In this document: positions 57,522 to 64,000 of the stretch, piece by piece
Layout: every line of letters starts with the position of its first letter
Numbering within the stretch: the first letter of the stretch is position 1
The notes under the pieces: model-generated
What the model was told of the DNA's origin: nothing
The model's database searches: none
The model's input: only the letters and a program-made list of their open reading frames with translations
Position numbers and translations under genes: made by a program
Assembly (NCBI RefSeq): GCF_002091675.1
Contig: NZ_BDAE01000018.1
Location: 44,582 to 108,581, forward strand
DNA: 64,000 bases
Direction: 5' to 3'
Origin: Pseudomonas luteola NBRC 103146
Lineage (GTDB): Bacteria; Pseudomonadota; Gammaproteobacteria; Pseudomonadales; Pseudomonadaceae

Positions 57522-58058
57522 ATGAATGGAAGCCATACTCCTTATACCCTTTTCGCTCAGATCGATCAGCGATGCCGGGACTTGGCGGCGGGATTGCCTG
57601 CTCAGCAGGAGGTGGTGCGCTCATGGAGCGGGGTCGGGTTCCGTATGGGAGGCCGTCTGTTTGTTGCTCCAATGGGGGAGGTGAGCGAAATTCTCCATGA
57701 GCCTCGTTATACCCTTTTACCTGGCGTAAAAAGCTGGGTGAAGGGTGTAGCCAATGTTCGCGGACGCTTGCTTCCCTTGATGGATCTCAATGGATTTCTG
57801 GGCGGCGAGTCATCGTCTGTTCGTGCTCAGCGCCGTGTTCTGGTTGTTGATCACCAGGACATTTATGCTGGACTGATCGTCGATGAAGTGTTTGGTATGC
57901 AACATTTTTCAATCACTTCCTTCAGTGAAAAGTCCGCTGCGCCGATAGAAAAGCTAGAGGCTTTCATTCACGGGGTTTTTATCCGGGAATCGGAGTGGTT
58001 GGTTTTCAGTCCACACGCACTGGTTCAACACCAGCAGTTTTTAAACGTTGCCGCTTAG
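57522..58058 (+). CDS. pilI: Twitching motility CheW-like adaptor PilI
   Basis: A 178-residue CheW-domain protein: GVGFRMGGRLFVAPMGEVSEIL, PGVKSWVKGVANVRGRLLPLMDL (the receptor/kinase-binding turn NVRGRLLP) and VLVVDHQDIYAGLIVDEVFGM. It couples PilJ to the ChpA kinase. A 183-bp gap follows before pilJ; it holds no credible gene. Confidence 0.95.
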   Translation: MNGSHTPYTLFAQIDQRCRDLAAGLPAQQEVVRSWSGVGFRMGGRLFVAPMGEVSEILHEPRYTLLPGVKSWVKGVANVRGRLLPLMDLNGFLGGESSSVRAQRRVLVVDHQDIYAGLIVDEVFGMQHFSITSFSEKSAAPIEKLEAFIHGVFIRESEWLVFSPHALVQHQQFLNVAA

Positions 58059-58241
58059 CGCACAACGTAACATCAGTATCGCCACGCTTCTCTGTATAAG
58101 ACATGCAGGCGGACACATCCATGCTGAACGAGAGCCAGTCAAGCTGGCCATCTAATTGCATGGGCAATGGATTGTGGGGCCAAATGAATTGGCTTTATCA
58201 CAAAGGAATATGCAATAAACCGGTCCAGGCGGGGGCCAGCA

Positions 58242-60272
58242 ATGAAGAAAACGAGTACGGGGAAAACGAGTCCTTTGGTCGCCGGCCTTTTTGTCGCGCT
58301 GATCATTTCAATTGTTCTGCTTTTCGCAAACTTCGCGTATCTCAGTACGCAAGCCAACCACGATAAGCAATATCTTGAGCATGCGGGTGAGTTGCGTGTT
58401 CTCTCACAGCGTATTTCCACCAACGCGAGTGAGGCTGCAACAGGTAAGCCCGAGGCATTCAATCAGCTTAAGGCGGCTCGTAACGAGTTCGAAAGACGCT
58501 GGGATATCTTGCGTAACGGTAATGAGCTAGCAGGTTTGCCGCCTTCTTCATTGTCTGTTGCCCCACAAATGGAAGCGGTACAGGCTGAATGGGATCGTGT
58601 CCGGAAAAGTGCGGATGACATTACGGCCAGTGAGCAGACCGTACTATCATTGCATCAGCTTGCGACTACGCTTGCCCAGACGATTCCCCAGTTGCAGGTA
58701 GAGTACGATGAGATCGTTAACATCCTGCTGGAGCGTAAGGCACCCGCTGAACAAGTAGCGGTCGCGCAACGTCAGTCACTCCTGGCTGAGCGTATTCTGG
58801 GTTCGGTTAACAAGGTGCTGGCTGGCGATCAGTCTGCTGTTCAGGCCGCCGATAGTTTCGGTCGTGATGCCAGTATGTTTGGCCGTGTCTTGAACGCGAT
58901 GCTTGAAGGCAACGCTTCGATGAACATCGCAAAAGTGACTGACCCCGAAGCTGTTAGCCGTTTGAATGAGGTTAACGAGCTGTTTGAATTCGTTTCCGGC
59001 AACGTGGACGAAATTCTCGGTACGTCTTCTGAACTGCTTGTCGTTCGTGAAGCAGCCAACCAGATTTTTGCCAGTTCACAGCAGCTTTTGACCAAAGCGT
59101 CGGATCTGGCGCAAGGTTATGGCAACGTAACGGCTGAGCGACGTATCAACGTCCTCGGTAACTACGTTCTGGGCCTTATCGCGTTGGTATCGATTATTTC
59201 AATCGGTCTTATCATTGTAAAAGAAGCACGTCAGCGTCTGGCTGAAACCAATGAAAAGAACCAGCGTAACCAGGCTGCGATTCTTCGCTTGCTTGACGAA
59301 ATTGCAGACCTTGCCGACGGTGACCTGACCGTAGAGGCAACCGTTACCGAAGACTTTACAGGGGCGATTGCTGACTCGATCAACTACTCGATCGACCAGT
59401 TGCGTGACCTGGTTAAAACCATTAACCAGACAGCGGTTCAGGTATCGGCAGCTGCTCAGGAAACTCAGTCAACCGCTATTCATCTGGCGGAGGCTTCCGA
59501 GCACCAGGCGCAGGAAATCGCCGGGGCTTCTGCCGCAGTTAACGAAATGGCAGTTTCTATTGACCAGGTATCGGCCAACGCCTCCGAGTCGACTGCGGTA
59601 GCAGAGCGCTCTGTATCCATTGCAAACAAGGGCAACCAGGTCGTACATAATACGATCGTGGGCATGGATAACATCCGTGAGCAGATTCAGGACACCTCCA
59701 AGCGGATCAAGCGACTGGGTGAGTCCTCCCAAGAGATCGGTGACATCGTTAGCTTGATTAACGACATTGCCGACCAGACAAACATTCTGGCCCTTAATGC
59801 GGCCATCCAGGCTTCGATGGCCGGTGATGCGGGTCGCGGCTTCGCCGTGGTAGCCGATGAAGTTCAACGTCTTGCTGAGCGTTCCTCTGGCGCAACCAAG
59901 CAGATCGAAGCCCTTGTAAAAGCGATTCAGACTGATACCAACGAAGCTGTTATTTCCATGGAACAAACGACCTCCGAAGTAGTTCGTGGTGCCTCTCTGG
60001 CCCAGGACGCGGGTGTGGCGCTCGAGGAAATTGAAAAGGTTTCCAGAGCGTTGGCAGGTCTGATCCAGAACATTTCCAATGCTGCGCGTCAGCAGGCGTC
60101 GTCTGCAGGTCACATCTCGAACACCATGAACGTCATTCAGGAAATTACTTCGCAAACCTCTGCCGGTACTACCGCTACCGCTCGTAGCATTGGAGACCTG
60201 GCGAAGATGGCGAATGAAATGAGACGTTCGGTTTCGGGCTTCAAGCTGCCAGAAGATCAGTCTCCTAGCTAA
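58242..60272 (+). CDS. pilJ: Pilus chemosensory receptor PilJ (methyl-accepting)
   Basis: A 676-residue receptor: membrane helix about 14-32, periplasmic PilJ-type domains (about 33-300), second helix about 303-322, HAMP (about 325-395) and a cytoplasmic MCP domain. The hairpin tip is [51 protein letters not shown]. It senses surface contact or pilus subunits and signals through PilI and ChpA. The stop is adjacent to the pilK region. Confidence 0.96.
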   Translation: MKKTSTGKTSPLVAGLFVALIISIVLLFANFAYLSTQANHDKQYLEHAGELRVLSQRISTNASEAATGKPEAFNQLKAARNEFERRWDILRNGNELAGLPPSSLSVAPQMEAVQAEWDRVRKSADDITASEQTVLSLHQLATTLAQTIPQLQVEYDEIVNILLERKAPAEQVAVAQRQSLLAERILGSVNKVLAGDQSAVQAADSFGRDASMFGRVLNAMLEGNASMNIAKVTDPEAVSRLNEVNELFEFVSGNVDEILGTSSELLVVREAANQIFASSQQLLTKASDLAQGYGNVTAERRINVLGNYVLGLIALVSIISIGLIIVKEARQRLAETNEKNQRNQAAILRLLDEIADLADGDLTVEATVTEDFTGAIADSINYSIDQLRDLVKTINQTAVQVSAAAQETQSTAIHLAEASEHQAQEIAGASAAVNEMAVSIDQVSANASESTAVAERSVSIANKGNQVVHNTIVGMDNIREQIQDTSKRIKRLGESSQEIGDIVSLINDIADQTNILALNAAIQASMAGDAGRGFAVVADEVQRLAERSSGATKQIEALVKAIQTDTNEAVISMEQTTSEVVRGASLAQDAGVALEEIEKVSRALAGLIQNISNAARQQASSAGHISNTMNVIQEITSQTSAGTTATARSIGDLAKMANEMRRSVSGFKLPEDQSPS

Positions 60273-60302
60273 GTGCATAGCTCGTACGGAGCGGCGAGAG
60301 GT

Positions 60303-61187
60303 ATGGACGCTATCGCAACGAATGTCGAGCATCCCCAGGGCTGGAGTTTCCAGCCCTCAATGGAAATGCTGCCAAGCGAATTCATCGCTTGGCAGCATTT
60401 GCTTGAGAGTCGTGTTGGGATTGTTATCGATATCGCGAGGCGCCCATTTTTTCAGACCCATTTGACGAGCCGTATGCGAGCGCTGGGTATCAACGATTAC
60501 GCAGACTACTATCGATATGTAACACGGGGAGTGACGGGCACAAGGGAATGGACTGATCTGCTGAATCACTTAACCACGCAGTTCACTCAGTTTTTTCGCC
60601 ACCTTCCTTCCTTCGAGACGTTGGAGGCTTATTTGAGTCAGCGTATCCAATTGGACAGCGAGGCAACCTTGTCTTTGTGGAGTGTGGGTTGCTCCAGTGG
60701 AGAAGAAGCTTACTCAATGGCAATAACGGCCTCAGAGACCTTCCGCAAGGCGGGTTTATCCGAGCGCTACGGTGTCTTTGCTACAGACATTAGTTCACAT
60801 GCCTTGAGCAACGCTCGTCTTGGAATATATGCCTCTGAGAAAGTTAAGCATTTAGATAGTTCGCTGCTTGATCGCTATTTTTCAAATCATGCAGATGGAA
60901 CGTTTTCCATAGCTTCCGCTTTGAAAGCTCGCCTGTGTTGCGCGCGATTGAATGTGCTCGAGCTTGGTAGAACACCCATATCTGGCATGGATGTCATTTT
61001 CTGTCAAAACCTGCTCATTTATTTTCGTCGGTGGCTTCGTAAGGACATTCTCAATCAGCTTGTCAGCAAGCTGAACCCCGGCGGACTTTTAGTAATTGGC
61101 GTGGGAGAGGTCACTGGCTGGAGTCATCCAGACCTGATCCCGGTCGCTGATGAGCGTGTTTTGGCTTTTACCCGCAGGGTAGCTTAA
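60303..61187 (+). CDS. pilK: CheR-type methyltransferase PilK
   Basis: A SAM-dependent protein methyltransferase of 294 residues if started at the ATG at 60303 (preceded by GGAG); an in-frame GTG directly after the pilJ stop would add ten residues. The N-terminal helical CheR domain and the SAM domain are visible: LSLWSVGCSSGEEAYSMAIT, YGVFATDISSHALSNARLGIYASEKV, MDVIFCQNLLIYFRR. It methylates PilJ glutamates for adaptation. Confidence 0.94.
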   Translation: MDAIATNVEHPQGWSFQPSMEMLPSEFIAWQHLLESRVGIVIDIARRPFFQTHLTSRMRALGINDYADYYRYVTRGVTGTREWTDLLNHLTTQFTQFFRHLPSFETLEAYLSQRIQLDSEATLSLWSVGCSSGEEAYSMAITASETFRKAGLSERYGVFATDISSHALSNARLGIYASEKVKHLDSSLLDRYFSNHADGTFSIASALKARLCCARLNVLELGRTPISGMDVIFCQNLLIYFRRWLRKDILNQLVSKLNPGGLLVIGVGEVTGWSHPDLIPVADERVLAFTRRVA

Positions 61188-61206
61188 CGGTATGAATGGA
61201 GTGAAT

Positions 61207-64000
<2,794 letters not shown>

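Noticed and set aside
58103..58366. Small 87-codon frame across the pilI-pilJ gap
   Set aside because: It overlaps the start of pilJ in another frame, has no good ribosome site and matches no family I recognise.

Overview
The window looks like a chromosomal segment of a Pseudomonas-type gammaproteobacterium. Gene order across most of it follows, as I remember it, two blocks of the Pseudomonas aeruginosa chromosome: the urt/ure - retS - purDH - fis - accBC - dsbD - gcbA - speA block, and the mtgA - thiSG - trmB - hemW - metXW - proC - pilTU - pyrBX - gshB - pilGHIJK-chpA block. Base composition is moderate (mid-50s % GC by eye), lower than P. aeruginosa, which would suit a lineage such as P. 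luteola; that species guess is weak. Almost every gene is core metabolism, signalling or pilus function. I see no transposase, phage, CRISPR array, tRNA or rRNA. No intergenic stretch exceeds 300 bp; the longest is the 291 bp upstream of urtA.

Layout. 1-1690: the N-terminal part of a NudK-like Nudix hydrolase (cut by the window edge) and a periplasmic DsbA/Com1-type thiol protein. 1711-11843, minus strand: a urea module, transcribed urtA-urtB-urtC-urtD-urtE (urea ABC importer), then ureD-ureA-two GNAT acetyltransferases-ureB-ureC (urease). ureE, ureF and ureG are not here. 12135-27890, minus strand: retS (hybrid sensor kinase), purD, purH, fis, dusB, a DUF3426 zinc-ribbon protein, prmA, accC, accB, aroQ, dsbD and the diguanylate cyclase gcbA. 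28099-32849, plus strand: DUF2333 protein, aldo/keto reductase, SUI1/YciH-like factor, speA.

A bidirectional terminator at 32852-32886 marks the junction between the two synteny blocks. 32885-46543: mtgA (minus); a DUF423 protein, thiS, thiG, trmB (plus); DUF3392 protein, hemW, rdgB, metW, metX, a dynamin-like GTPase, yggT, proC, yggS (minus); then pilT-pilU (plus).

46547-50570 is the most accessory-looking part. It holds a DUF4130-UdgX fusion overlapping a radical SAM protein of the DNA repair/modification type. Their promoter carries a consensus SOS (LexA) box inside a 42-bp palindrome. An NlpC/P60 peptidase and a double-TM2 membrane protein follow. 50610-56455, minus strand: gshB, tonB, yqgE/algH, ruvX, pyrR, pyrB and a non-catalytic pyrC-like gene (pyrX). 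56685-64000, plus strand: the type IV pilus chemosensory cluster pilG-pilH-pilI-pilJ-pilK-chpA. chpA runs off the end of the window inside a pure GAGCCA hexanucleotide repeat that encodes a Glu-Pro tract.

How the genes fit together. The urea genes import and hydrolyse urea as a nitrogen source. retS and gcbA are surface-lifestyle regulators (Gac/Rsm and c-di-GMP), and the window also carries the pilus retraction motors (pilT, pilU) and their chemosensory control (pil-chp). The UdgX/radical SAM pair is best read as a DNA-damage-induced uracil or base-lesion repair unit.
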